The position numbers were made by a program, and so were the translations under genes. A stretch of 16,922 bases of DNA, taken from the NCBI GenBank assembly GCA_031281925.1, contig JAITES010000258.1, forward strand, positions 1 through 16,922, written 5' to 3'. This DNA is from Treponema sp. (GTDB lineage Bacteria > Spirochaetota > Spirochaetia > Treponematales > Breznakiellaceae). The notes under the pieces are model-generated. The model searched no databases and was not told where the DNA came from. It worked only from the letters and a program-made list of their open reading frames with translations. Below are positions 1-6,823 of the stretch, piece after piece. Each line of letters opens with the position of its first letter. The stretch's first letter is position 1.

Positions 1-411
1 CGGGACAAAGACGCTGTCATGAACGGCCTCATCTACGCTACCAGGGTACTCGGTTACGTCAACGCTCCGGCGTTGATGCAGCGTATCGTGGCGGAACTTA
101 CGGAAGAGAGGGTAGATGTGAGTATCTATGAACGGCGCCGGGACGCGTTCAGGGAGCTTCTTGATGAGGCAGGGCTCAGCTATGCCGAACCGGAGGGGGC
201 CTTTTACCTCTTCTGCAAAGCGCCCCCACGGGCCAATGAATCTACCGGAGACGACAGGGCCTTTGCCGAACACCTGAAAAAGTACCTGATCCTCGGGGTG
301 CCCGGTTCCAGTTTCGGCACGCCGGGCTGGCTTCGTTTTGCCTACTGCGTAGACGAAAAACGTATCCGCGCCTCGGGCCCGGCCTTCAAAAAAGCCATGG
401 AAGAATGGTGA
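1..411 (+). CDS. PLP-dependent aminotransferase, class I (C-terminal fragment)
   Basis: The frame is open from the first base of the window, so the start and most of the gene lie to the left; about 136 residues are visible. The segment reading RVLGYVNAPALMQR resembles the region just after the PLP-binding lysine in aspartate-aminotransferase-like enzymes. GAFYLF and the late WLRFAYCV segment match the family's C-terminal domain, and the arginine in WLRF is the expected binder of the substrate carboxylate. The likely role is cytoplasmic transamination of an amino acid using 2-oxoglutarate or a similar acceptor; the substrate cannot be told from this fragment. The gene ends with TGA and converges on hisS across 136 bases that hold three hairpins. 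The family is clear, the exact enzyme is not. Confidence 0.85.
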   Translation, partial: RDKDAVMNGLIYATRVLGYVNAPALMQRIVAELTEERVDVSIYERRRDAFRELLDEAGLSYAEPEGAFYLFCKAPPRANESTGDDRAFAEHLKKYLILGVPGSSFGTPGWLRFAYCVDEKRIRASGPAFKKAMEEW

Positions 412-433
412 ATTAAGGCATCTGATCCTGGAG

Positions 434-464
434 GCTGTTCCAAAATGTCAGATTTTGGAACAGC
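434..464. repeat. Perfect 13-bp inverted repeat (hairpin 1 of 3)
   Basis: The arms GCTGTTCCAAAAT (434-446) and ATTTTGGAACAGC (452-464) are exact reverse complements around a 5-base loop. It lies 22 bases after the aminotransferase stop. No run of T follows on either strand, so it is not a textbook intrinsic terminator, though it could slow or end transcription or protect mRNA 3' ends. The TGTTCCAAAA core recurs in hairpin 3 and in the last codons of hisS, which suggests a small repeat family. Confidence 0.8.
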
Positions 465-480
465 AACCTTAGATGTAGGG

Positions 481-508
481 GGGAAATCGGGCTTTAGACC
501 GATTTTCC
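481..508. repeat. 10-bp inverted repeat (hairpin 2 of 3)
   Basis: Arm GGGAAATCGG (481-490) pairs with CCGATTTTCC (499-508) through nine Watson-Crick pairs and one G-T pair around an 8-base loop. It sits between hairpins 1 and 3 in the convergent gap and shares no core sequence with them. No T-tract adjoins it. Confidence 0.7.
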
Positions 509-513
509 AAGAG

Positions 514-546
514 CTTGTTCCGAAACCAACCGGGTTTTGGAACAAG
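514..546. repeat. 14-bp inverted repeat next to the hisS stop (hairpin 3 of 3)
   Basis: Arm CTTGTTCCGAAACC (514-527) pairs with GGTTTTGGAACAAG (533-546) with a single G-T wobble and a 5-base loop. It ends one base before the hisS stop codon. It shares the TTTTGGAACA core with hairpin 1. It may act as a 3'-end structure for the hisS message, read on the minus strand. Confidence 0.75.
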
Positions 547-547
547 A

Positions 548-1848
548 TCACTGTTCCAAAATTTTAAGCGCTTCCTCAAAAGAAAGGTCTTCCCGGTTTT
601 CCCGTTTTTTCAGATCCCTCAGGGTAAAATTTTCAGAGCCCCCGGCGGGGATCAGGAGCCAGCGGGCGCCTTTCTTCTCCGCCAGAATATACTGTTTGGT
701 GAGCTGCCTGGGATCCGCGGAGCCGGAGGGCTCCGGAAGAACCTCGCAGGCTATTCCCCTGGCGCGGAAACGCCCTGCCAGGGCCTGACAGCGGCCCCCG
801 TCTTCCTCCCGGATCCCGGCCACGGCAAGTTTCGCATAGGAACTGAGCCCTTCAAGCTTCCCCAGGTTTTCCAGGGCGGCTATGAGCCGGTCAAGGCCGA
901 TGGAAGAACCCACGCCGCTGATCCGGTCTTTCATGTAGAGCTCCGCCAGATTATCGTAGCGGCCTCCGGAACACACAGATCCGATGGCAGGATCGTCTTT
1001 GAGGAAGGTCTCATACACGATGCCCGTATAGTAATCCAGTCCGCGGGTAATTGAAGGATCAAGCTCAAAGGAAGCTTCCGTGCCCGTATCGATCATGAAG
1101 CGGCGTAAGGCGGAAAGTCTCTCCGATTCGGGGCATGGCCCCCCGCAAGGCCGCTGAGGGTATCGAGGATCTCTTCAAAAGTCCCCTCCGCGTTTATGTA
1201 TCCCAGAACAGCCTTGGCCTGTTCCTTTCCGGCTATCTCTTCCAGCTGTTTCCCCGTCTCTTCCTCTCCGATCTTGGAAAGCTTGTCCACGCTGCGGAGG
1301 ATCTCCACGGATCTATCCCGGATCCCCCTATGCTCAAGGAAACGATTGAAAAGCCCCCGGTGGTTCAGATGAATGAGGGCCTCAACGCCCAATGCCCTCA
1401 TCGCCTCCCTCATCATGAGGAGGATCTCAAAATCGGCTCCGGGGCTGTCGCTTCCGACAATATCAAAGTCGCACTGGGTGAATTCCCGGTAACGGCCCCG
1501 CTGGGTATTTTCTCCCCGCCAGACCTTTGCCATGTGGTAACGTTTGAAGGGCAGGGTTATTTCAGAGTGATGAAGGGCCACGAAGCGGGCAAACGGAACG
1601 GTAAGATCGAAACGGAGAGCCACATCCCGGTCTCCGTTATCCTTGAAACGGTAGATTTGCTTTTCAGTCTCTCCACCGCCCTTGCCAAGAAGGATCTCCG
1701 CATATTCCAGAGCGGGGGTATCAATGGGAACAAAGCCGAAGGAGCGGAACACGCCTTCAACAGTCTCCATAAGACTCCGCCGGGCAATTTCCTGCGAAGG
1801 CAGAAAATCCCGGAAACCTTTGAGTATCCTGGGTTCAATAATCGGCAT
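548..1848 (-). CDS. hisS: Histidine--tRNA ligase, frame broken near 1138-1144
   Basis: Cytoplasmic class II synthetase that charges tRNA-His. The N-terminal part (1848 to 1093) has motif 1 (PRILKGFRDFLP), the ALRFDLTVPFAR strand and motif 2 (KVWRGENTQRGRYREFTQCDFD). The second part (1096 to 548) has the histidine-binding LDYYTG segment, motif 3 (GVGSSIGLDRL) and the anticodon-binding domain. The two frames differ by one base. Restoring one base gives 433 residues, the normal length for HisRS, and recovers the missing ESERLSALRRF segment. The break lies around a run of six G (coding strand) at 1144-1139, so a homopolymer sequencing error is the simplest explanation; true mutation or -1 frameshifting are alternatives. 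The two frames overlap as ATGA at 1093-1096. The start ATG lies 9 bases after the upstream PilZ-like stop, so the two are probably co-transcribed. Confidence 0.93.
1138..1144 (-). other. In-phase G_GGG_GGC heptamer at the hisS frame break
   Basis: On the hisS coding strand the codons read GCG GGG GGC, which places a heptamer of the X_XXY_YYZ type in the upstream reading phase. A -1 slip here would continue in the downstream frame as ...GGPCPESER. The frame error could equally be a lost base in this six-G run or in the nearby CCCC run (1130-1133). Confidence 0.5.
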
Positions 1849-1857
1849 TGTATTTAC

Positions 1858-2664
1858 CTATCTTGGATTTGAATTTGTCCGGGAATTATACCAGTAATCA
1901 TCGATCACTTCTACCAGTTCGGGGCTGTAGCTGATCGTGGCTGTGGTTCGTACCAGGCCCTGCGGCAGAGCCTGGGAACCGGTAATGGTTCCTGCGATGG
2001 AGATCCGGTACTTGCGGAAGTAGATTTGATATGCCACCGAGGTACCCGGAGCCCGCAGAGGCGCTCCCGCGGCCTCAAGATGTTCAATGATTTTGGTACT
2101 CAGGGAAAAAACCTGGATCTTCCGCTCCTGTGTATTGGGCTCGGAAATGGTGGCATACATGTTATAGCCCATGATCTTTGCCACTTCTCCGGTCATTTTG
2201 ATGGGCGCTTTGCCGTAATCTTCGTACTGCATCTTGATTCTGTCCTGGGTTTCCAGAAAACGGCCGAGCATGTTCACCAGTTCATCCGGGGTGGTTTTGT
2301 AATCCACAACGAAAAGGCCGACATTATCCCGGCCTTTCATCGCTCCGATGGTAACCAGATTGCAGCGGATAAAAAACTTGATCGGTTCCTTCTTGGGATC
2401 GATGATGAAGCCGATGGAAAGTCCCACGATGCCGTTTACATACTTTTGGAAAAAAGCCATCTCCTGCTTGGAGAGGGAGGCCAGAAAGATGGAGCGTTTG
2501 AAACCGAACTGGAAGGGCACACAGAGGATCATGTATTCATCGATCTTGAGAAAACAGTGACTCCGGTCAACCCCCAATTTGGTCAATGCATAGGGGCTGC
2601 AGGCTATACTTTGTTCGCTAAAACGGGCCAGGTATTGAGCTGGCCCTGTGGGTATATTTGCCAT
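1858..2664 (-). CDS. PilZ-like (possibly PilZN3) protein of spirochaete type
   Basis: A 268-residue protein with no signal peptide or obvious membrane segment, so probably cytoplasmic. It looks beta-rich. The part around residues 90-140 (FFIRCNLVTIG, then VGLFVVDYKTTPDELVNMLGRFL) resembles the N-terminal PilZN3-type module that I recall from treponemal PilZ-related proteins. The classical PilZ c-di-GMP signature (RxxxR followed by D/NxSxxG) is not seen clearly, so c-di-GMP binding should not be assumed. It is transcribed just ahead of hisS and 114 bases after the NeuB-type gene. Upstream of the ATG is GAGGA at 11 bases, which is a long spacing. The assignment rests on remembered family resemblance only; otherwise it is a conserved hypothetical protein. 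Confidence 0.65.
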   Translation of the reverse strand: MANIPTGPAQYLARFSEQSIACSPYALTKLGVDRSHCFLKIDEYMILCVPFQFGFKRSIFLASLSKQEMAFFQKYVNGIVGLSIGFIIDPKKEPIKFFIRCNLVTIGAMKGRDNVGLFVVDYKTTPDELVNMLGRFLETQDRIKMQYEDYGKAPIKMTGEVAKIMGYNMYATISEPNTQERKIQVFSLSTKIIEHLEAAGAPLRAPGTSVAYQIYFRKYRISIAGTITGSQALPQGLVRTTATISYSPELVEVIDDYWYNSRTNSNPR

Positions 2665-2715
2665 TCTGTATTATATCCTCAATTCCCCAAAAAGTACTTT
2701 CATCAAGGCATTTTT

Positions 2716-2745
2716 AATATAGACTAATTATAATATACTTTGCAA
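2716..2745 (-). promoter_or_regulatory. Candidate sigma-70-type promoter for the PilZ-like gene and hisS
   Basis: On the minus strand, TTGCAA (2745-2740) and TATATT (2721-2716) are 18 bases apart in an AT-rich gap between the NeuB-type stop and the PilZ-like start. This would give a leader of about 45 bases. A second TATAAT lies only 5 bases before the ATG. Motif match only. Confidence 0.4.
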
Positions 2746-2778
2746 TGCTTTCAAGGAATAAAACCCCTCCATTTTCGT

Positions 2779-3927
2779 CTAATTTTTCTTTTGGAAGAGG
2801 AGATCTTCAAGCCGTATGCCTTCCCCGGCAGGGATAAAGGCGGCGGCCCTTGCCCCCAGAATCCGCTGTTTCCAGGAGGGCGGAAGCCCCGGTCTGAGGA
2901 TTTTTTCGGTTCTCAGAACGGCAATTCCCGTTTCGCCGAGTATTTCTCCGGGAGCTATGTCCTTTAGCGCATGTATGGAGCGGTTTGTCCGCTCATAGTT
3001 GGCCTTTTCCGAAGGGGCAAGCCGTTTTATCCCGTCTCCCAGGACCGCTTCTACCGTATCTTCCCCCCTTTCCCGGCTGTAACGGGCTATTGTTTCCTCA
3101 GTACCCTCATGCGCGGCTCTCCCAAGAGCCTTTACCATGAGGCCGAAATCCCCGGGCGGCAGGGCAATGGGGTCATCCAGGCCCGGATCTTCCCGTGAAA
3201 GGCAGAAATGCTTCTCTATTACGGCGGCTCCCCGGCTCAATGCCAGGACAGGAACCAGTTCCGGATCTAAACTGTGGTCGGATACGCCTACCGGTGTTCC
3301 AAATATTGAAGAGAGTGTGGTTAGCAGTCTCAGGTTATAATCCCTTTCCGGAGCGGGATAGGCTGTAACGCAGTGGAGCAGACATACAGGGACAGAGGCC
3401 AGCTCTTCCAGTGCGGCTTCAATGTCCCCAAGCTTTGAAACCCCGCTTGAAAGCAGGGCCGGCAGTCCCCAGCGGGAAATTTCCTGCAAAAGTTCGCTAT
3501 AATTGAGTTCCGGAGAGGCGATTTTAACGAGAAACGGCTGCAATGCATGCAATTCCGCGGCGCTCCTGGGGCCAAAGGGGGTACAGAGGAAGAGAAGCCC
3601 CAGCTTTTCCACATAGTCTTTCATTTCGGCATAGAATTCCGGCCCTGTTTCCAGTTCTTTGAAACGGTCGTAGAGCCGTATTCTGCCTCCGGGCAGGGCC
3701 ACTTCTCCGGTATTCGGGTGAAGAATCTCCTCCGCGTACACTATCTGGAATTTGATGCAGTTTGCCCCCGCTTCCGCGGCCGCATCGGCAAGGGCTCTGG
3801 CTTTTTCCGGATCTCCCCCGTGGGAAGTCCCCAGCTCGGCTATGATCATCGGATCGGAGGGGCTATAGAGACGATCTTTTACATGAAAGCCCTTGTTTGC
3901 AATTCCCGTTCTTTTTTCACTTGGCAT
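2779..3927 (-). CDS. NeuB/SpsE-family sialic-acid-type synthase with C-terminal SAF domain
   Basis: The family condenses phosphoenolpyruvate with N-acetylmannosamine or a related sugar to make a nonulosonic acid for surface polysaccharide or flagellin glycosylation. A TIM-barrel part shows IAELGTSHGGD, KFQIVYAEEI, LCTPFGPRSAAEL, VKIASPELNY, LLHCVTAYPAP, GVSDHSLDPE and VIEKHFCLS, each matching the NeuB/SpsE pattern. Residues from about 310 on (NRSIHALKDIAPGEIL ... IPAGEGIRLEDLL) form an antifreeze-like SAF domain. I chose the ATG at 3927 because AGAAGGAAA lies 6-8 bases upstream; an in-frame ATG at 3984 lacks this and adds 19 unlike residues. The protein is 382 residues, slightly longer than typical. 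No activation or epimerase partner (neuA, neuC) is next to it, so the exact sugar is unknown. Confidence 0.88.
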   Translation of the reverse strand: MPSEKRTGIANKGFHVKDRLYSPSDPMIIAELGTSHGGDPEKARALADAAAEAGANCIKFQIVYAEEILHPNTGEVALPGGRIRLYDRFKELETGPEFYAEMKDYVEKLGLLFLCTPFGPRSAAELHALQPFLVKIASPELNYSELLQEISRWGLPALLSSGVSKLGDIEAALEELASVPVCLLHCVTAYPAPERDYNLRLLTTLSSIFGTPVGVSDHSLDPELVPVLALSRGAAVIEKHFCLSREDPGLDDPIALPPGDFGLMVKALGRAAHEGTEETIARYSRERGEDTVEAVLGDGIKRLAPSEKANYERTNRSIHALKDIAPGEILGETGIAVLRTEKILRPGLPPSWKQRILGARAAAFIPAGEGIRLEDLLFQKKN

Positions 3928-3977
3928 ATTGAGTTTCCTTCTTTCAGATGATATAATATATGTATCCCTAGAAGATC

Positions 3978-4006
3978 TCGACATTATCGAAGAAAGGGGA
4001 TATATC
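3978..4006 (+). promoter_or_regulatory. Candidate promoter for the small CxxC protein
   Basis: TCGACA (3978-3983) and TATATC (4001-4006) are 17 bases apart, in the divergent gap between the NeuB-type gene and the small gene. A perfect TATAAT also occurs at 4015-4020 but has no convincing -35 partner. The gap is AT-rich and probably holds promoters for both directions. Confidence 0.35.
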
Positions 4007-4037
4007 TTTTATATTATAATTATATGAGGAGTTTACC

Positions 4038-4262
4038 ATGAAGACCCTTACCTGCGATGTGTGCCGAAAGGTAATACAGCAGCCTGTATCCGAACGCAAT
4101 TATTTCCACATGGCTCACCGGGACATTTGCGAATCCTGTCATGATGCCCTGGAATTCGCGATAAAGCCTGTAGTGAGAACCAAACAGCCCTTCAATTATG
4201 AATGGTATGACCGGCTTGTTACCGATTCCATTGAAAAAGCCATCCAGAAAGGAAAATTCTAG
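4038..4262 (+). CDS. Small CxxC/CxxC zinc-ribbon-like protein, unknown function
   Basis: A 74-residue soluble protein. Cysteines at 6, 9, 31 and 34 form two CxxC pairs (CDVC and CESC) separated by 21 residues, as in small zinc ribbons; histidines at 24, 27 and 35 lie nearby. The C-terminal half is charged with no recognisable domain. The start is well supported by GAGGAG (4026-4031) 6 bases ahead of the ATG. It has its own candidate promoter and is followed by a strong terminator, so it is likely a single-gene unit upstream of yebC. The cysteine pattern suggests zinc binding, but no specific role (nucleic-acid binding, protein partner) can be stated. Confidence 0.8.
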   Translation: MKTLTCDVCRKVIQQPVSERNYFHMAHRDICESCHDALEFAIKPVVRTKQPFNYEWYDRLVTDSIEKAIQKGKF

Positions 4263-4271
4263 TGTCCGGGC

Positions 4272-4317
4272 GGCAGGCCTTAACGTAGAAACGTGATGCC
4301 TGCCTCTTTTTCTCTTT
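4272..4317 (+). terminator. Rho-independent terminator after the small CxxC gene
   Basis: GGCAGGC (4272-4278) pairs perfectly with GCCTGCC (4298-4304). An inner ACGT/ACGT stem (4283-4286 with 4291-4294) closes an AGAA tetraloop. The T-rich tail TCTTTTTCTCTTT follows at 4305-4317. It separates the small gene from the yebC promoter. Confidence 0.88.
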
Positions 4318-4336
4318 AATACAAAGTCTTTTCTCC

Positions 4337-4365
4337 TTGACTGTAATAGGCAAAACTGATATATT
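4337..4365 (+). promoter_or_regulatory. Strong sigma-70-type promoter for yebC-ruvC
   Basis: TTGACT (4337-4342) and TATATT (4360-4365) are separated by exactly 17 bases, just after the preceding terminator. Transcription would start near 4372, leaving a leader of about 36 bases that contains the yebC ribosome-binding site. Confidence 0.7.
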
Positions 4366-4407
4366 TCCCTGTGTAACAGATCTCTATTCATTTTTTAAGG
4401 AGAATTT

Positions 4408-5148
4408 ATGTCGGGCCACAGTAAATGGGCGACTATTAAGCATGCAAAGGGCGCCGCTGATGCAAAGCGGGGCCAGATGTTCACCAAGTTGATCAAGGAA
4501 ATTTCCATTGCCGCCAGGATGGGCGGAGGGAATCCGGAGGGGAATCCCCGGCTCAGGACGGCGATTATAAAAGCCCGCGGCGCAAATATGCCTAAGGACA
4601 ATATCGACCGGGCAATCAAGAAGGGTACCGGAGAGCTTGAAGGGGTAAACTACGAAGAGTTGACCTATGAAGCCTTTCTCGGCGGCGGGGTAGGGCTTCT
4701 TATCGAAGTACTTACCGATAACAAGAACCGGGCTGCCGCGGATGTCCGTAACATCCTTACCAGGGGAGGCGGGGAACTGGCCAAGGCCGGTTCCGTTTCC
4801 CGGCTTTTCAAACGGCAGGGGATCATCACCCTCGACGGAGAAAAGTATACCGAAGATCAGGTGATGGAAGCGGCTATCGACGGGGGCGCCGAAGATGTGG
4901 CCGCATCCGACGGCATCATCGAAGTGGTAAGCGCGCCGGAAGACTTTGAAGCGGTCATGAACGCCCTGTCCGGGAAGAATTTTGAAACCCTGAGCGCCGA
5001 GATCAGCATGGTTGCGGAAACGGAAGTTTCCCTGGAAAATGATGCAACTTCCAAGGCCCTGAGACTCATCGACAAGCTGGAAGAGAATGACGATGTTCAG
5101 AACGTCTATTCCAACATCAGTATTCCGGAGGGCTTTGAAAGCGAATAG
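4408..5148 (+). CDS. yebC: YebC/PmpR-family protein
   Basis: A 246-residue cytoplasmic protein with the full family pattern: it opens with MSGHSKWATIKHAKGAADAKRG, followed by FTKLIKEI, GGGNPEGNPRLRTAI, ANMPKDNIDRAIKKGTGE, YEAFLGGGVGLLIEVLTDNKNR and the GGELAKAGSVSRLF segment. Members were described as DNA-binding regulators; work on close homologues links some of them to translation of difficult proline stretches, so the role here is open. AAGGAGA (4397-4403) precedes the ATG at good spacing. Length is normal. The neighbouring ruvC starts within or right at its end, as is common, indicating coupled expression. Confidence 0.97.
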   Translation: MSGHSKWATIKHAKGAADAKRGQMFTKLIKEISIAARMGGGNPEGNPRLRTAIIKARGANMPKDNIDRAIKKGTGELEGVNYEELTYEAFLGGGVGLLIEVLTDNKNRAAADVRNILTRGGGELAKAGSVSRLFKRQGIITLDGEKYTEDQVMEAAIDGGAEDVAASDGIIEVVSAPEDFEAVMNALSGKNFETLSAEISMVAETEVSLENDATSKALRLIDKLEENDDVQNVYSNISIPEGFESE

Positions 5149-5623
5149 ATGTAGAATAATAGGCATCGACCCGGGCCTGGCTTCTACCGGCTGGGGTCTT
5201 GTCGATGCATCGGGCGGTCGTATACGCTATGTAGCCCACGGCTGCATCGAAACAAGGGCGGATGTCTCCAGGGCAGACCGCCTTCTTTTTATCTACCGCT
5301 CTGTTCTGTCTCTTGTAAATGAATGGAAACCTCTGGAATCCGCCATGGAGACCCTCTATTTTGGCCGCAATGTCAGCAGCGCCATGGCGGTGGCCGAAGC
5401 CAGGGGGGTTATCATCATTGCTCTGGCGGGCGCGGGCCTTGAAATACGGGAATTTACCCCAAACCAGATAAAAAACGGAGTGGTAGGAGTCAGCAGGGCG
5501 GACAAACAGCAGGTTCAGGAGATGGTACGCATCATCCTGGGCCTGAAAGAGATACCCAGGCCGGATCACGCATCCGATGCGCTGGGAGCCGCTATCTGTG
5601 CGGCCCATGCGGGTAAATGGTAG
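5135..5623 (+). CDS. ruvC: Crossover junction endodeoxyribonuclease RuvC, start uncertain
   Basis: RuvC cuts Holliday junctions bound by RuvAB. The catalytic pattern is visible: the first aspartate in IIGIDPGLASTGWG, the glutamate in METLYFGRNVSSA, and the C-terminal HASD pair, where histidine stands in the position that is aspartate in E. coli, as known in T. thermophilus RuvC. The expected start would give M-R-I-I-G-I-D, yet no ATG, GTG or TTG is directly there. An ATG at 5149-5151 abuts the yebC stop but is followed by one extra T before AGA ATA ATA. I list the in-frame TTG at 5135, which has GGAGGG only 2-3 bases before it; ATG at 5093 with GGAAGAG upstream is another option. The body overlaps or abuts yebC and is surely co-transcribed. 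It converges on the next gene with a 14-base gap. Confidence 0.93.
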   Translation: MKANRCRIIGIDPGLASTGWGLVDASGGRIRYVAHGCIETRADVSRADRLLFIYRSVLSLVNEWKPLESAMETLYFGRNVSSAMAVAEARGVIIIALAGAGLEIREFTPNQIKNGVVGVSRADKQQVQEMVRIILGLKEIPRPDHASDALGAAICAAHAGKW

Positions 5624-5637
5624 CTTCTGCCCTGAGA

Positions 5638-6657
5638 TCAGCTATGGAGAAATTTATTAAACCTCTCCGTCAGCATTTTCTGAATTGCGGTAATGTCATT
5701 ATTATAGATATAATTCCAGCCAAGCCATTTGATTTTGCCCCCGGCGGGGATTCTTGTATCCGCTCCGGGATCAACGGAGATAAAAAAATTCTCCGCAAAC
5801 ATTTGTGATACCTCAGGCGAGAGGAGAAAGTTCAGCAGTGCGTCTGTTTCCTTATGTCTGTCTTTTTTGATCATAAGAATCATGGGTTCTACCAGCGCTC
5901 CTTCGGAGGGCCACACGATTTCTGTGTGTTCCTGCCCTGCCGCTTCCTGGGCAAAGACCCAGGGCACAAGATATACGGCGGCACCGCTGTTTCCCTTTCC
6001 GGCGATTTTGGCCGCTTCGGTGCTCTCCATGCTTCCCCGGATGTTCTTTTCAATCCTGTCCAGTCCGGCCTCTCCGTAGTTTTGGTAAATGTGATGGAGG
6101 AGCATGGTGGAAACATCATCAGTCTCAAGCGAAGGTAGGACAATACTTTTTTCGTAGACCGGATCCATAAGGGATTCCAGGCTGGCCGGTACAGGCCTGT
6201 TCCCCAGCTGTTTTTTGTCAACCAGAACAATCTGGGGGAAGAAACCGATGCTGTTGAAAGAGCCGTAGGGGTCATCGAATTCATCCCGGTTGATGAAGCT
6301 CAATCCTTCCGTATCAAGCGCCTTTTCAAAATAACCCCGCCTGATATATTTTTCGATAAAATCCCTGCGGGAAAAAACATCAAGGGCATAACAGATAACC
6401 ATGTCCGGAATATCATCAATTGTTTTTGCCGAATTAAGATCCTGTATAGTCATGGTTTTTTCCGCATGATCGGGACTGACGGAGGGAAGAAAACTGCAGA
6501 AACGCTGACCTGTTTCCTTAAAATGCTGCGTTTCAAAGGCTTCATAGGCGTCCCGGAAACGCCGCTTCATGGGACAGGGGATGTCGGCTAAAAAATTCGT
6601 CCGCCCTTTCCTGTCACTCTGCCCGGCGATCCCCTCTCCAATTAAAGTGCTGCTCAT
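5638..6657 (-). CDS. ABC-type solute-binding-protein homologue without signal peptide
   Basis: A 339-residue protein resembling family-1-like extracellular solute-binding proteins (iron or sulphate type): the middle part with GFFPQIVLVDKKQLG, IVLPS, GNSGAAVYLVPWVFAQ and EGALVEPMILMIKKD fits the two-lobed fold, and DALLNFLLSPEVSQMFAEN is the usual C-terminal helix. The N-terminus (MSSTLIGEGIAGQSDRKG) has no hydrophobic signal or lipobox, so it should stay in the cytoplasm. NFLADIPCPMKRRF near residue 21 is a conserved-looking cysteine-containing segment. GGAGGAAAG sits just before the ATG, making this start firm. It diverges from the FecCD permease across a shared regulatory gap, hinting at joint control and a cytoplasmic sensing or chaperone job for the imported substrate (inference). 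Its ligand is unknown. Confidence 0.8.
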   Translation of the reverse strand: MSSTLIGEGIAGQSDRKGRTNFLADIPCPMKRRFRDAYEAFETQHFKETGQRFCSFLPSVSPDHAEKTMTIQDLNSAKTIDDIPDMVICYALDVFSRRDFIEKYIRRGYFEKALDTEGLSFINRDEFDDPYGSFNSIGFFPQIVLVDKKQLGNRPVPASLESLMDPVYEKSIVLPSLETDDVSTMLLHHIYQNYGEAGLDRIEKNIRGSMESTEAAKIAGKGNSGAAVYLVPWVFAQEAAGQEHTEIVWPSEGALVEPMILMIKKDRHKETDALLNFLLSPEVSQMFAENFFISVDPGADTRIPAGGKIKWLGWNYIYNNDITAIQKMLTERFNKFLHS

Positions 6658-6692
6658 GGCTTTCCTCCGTCAGATCTTGTTTTCTATTACCG

Positions 6693-6721
6693 AATCTACC
6701 ATCAAAGGCACATAAAATCAA
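6693..6721 (-). promoter_or_regulatory. Candidate promoter for the signal-less binding protein
   Basis: On the minus strand TTGATT (6721-6716) and TAGATT (6698-6693) are 17 bases apart; the start would lie near 6686, giving a leader of about 29 bases with the strong GGAGG site. Both hexamers match consensus at four of six positions. Confidence 0.45.
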
Positions 6722-6742
6722 TATAGATGTGAATCAAAATAG

Positions 6743-6796
6743 ACAAAACATAATATAACCAAATAAATATTCTGAAAAATATAACAAAACATAATA
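6743..6796. repeat. Direct 13-bp repeat in the divergent promoter region
   Basis: ACAAAACATAATA occurs at 6743-6755 and again at 6784-6796, 41 bases apart (about four helical turns). Downstream, ATGAACAAAA occurs at 6800-6809 (as read) and 6811-6820. The repeats could be operator half-sites, or a by-product of the AT-rich A-tract pattern. Confidence 0.45.
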
Positions 6797-6820
6797 AAAA
6801 TGAACAAAAAATGAACAAAA
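6775..6820. promoter_or_regulatory. Five helically phased A-tracts (likely intrinsic DNA bend)
   Basis: A-runs occupy 6775-6779, 6786-6789, 6796-6800, 6806-6811 and 6817-6820. Their centres are 10.5, 10.5, 10.5 and 10 bases apart, matching the helical repeat. They end four bases before the -35 element of the permease promoter. Phased A-tracts of this kind are known to curve DNA and can raise promoter activity or place a nucleoid-associated protein. Confidence 0.65.
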
Positions 6821-6823
6821 TCG

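Noticed and set aside
434..546. The three hairpins as ordinary rho-independent terminators
   Set aside because: None is followed by a run of T on either strand; they were kept as repeats instead.
1135..1872. Long open frame on the plus strand opposite hisS (245 codons)
   Set aside because: It lies wholly opposite a recognised gene, has no family resemblance and no ribosome site, and is explained by the GC-rich codon pattern of hisS.
5087..5134. ruvC starting at the ATG at 5087
   Set aside because: It would add 22 residues translated from inside yebC that match nothing in RuvC, and the ribosome site is too close. It is kept only as a possible alternative at 5093.
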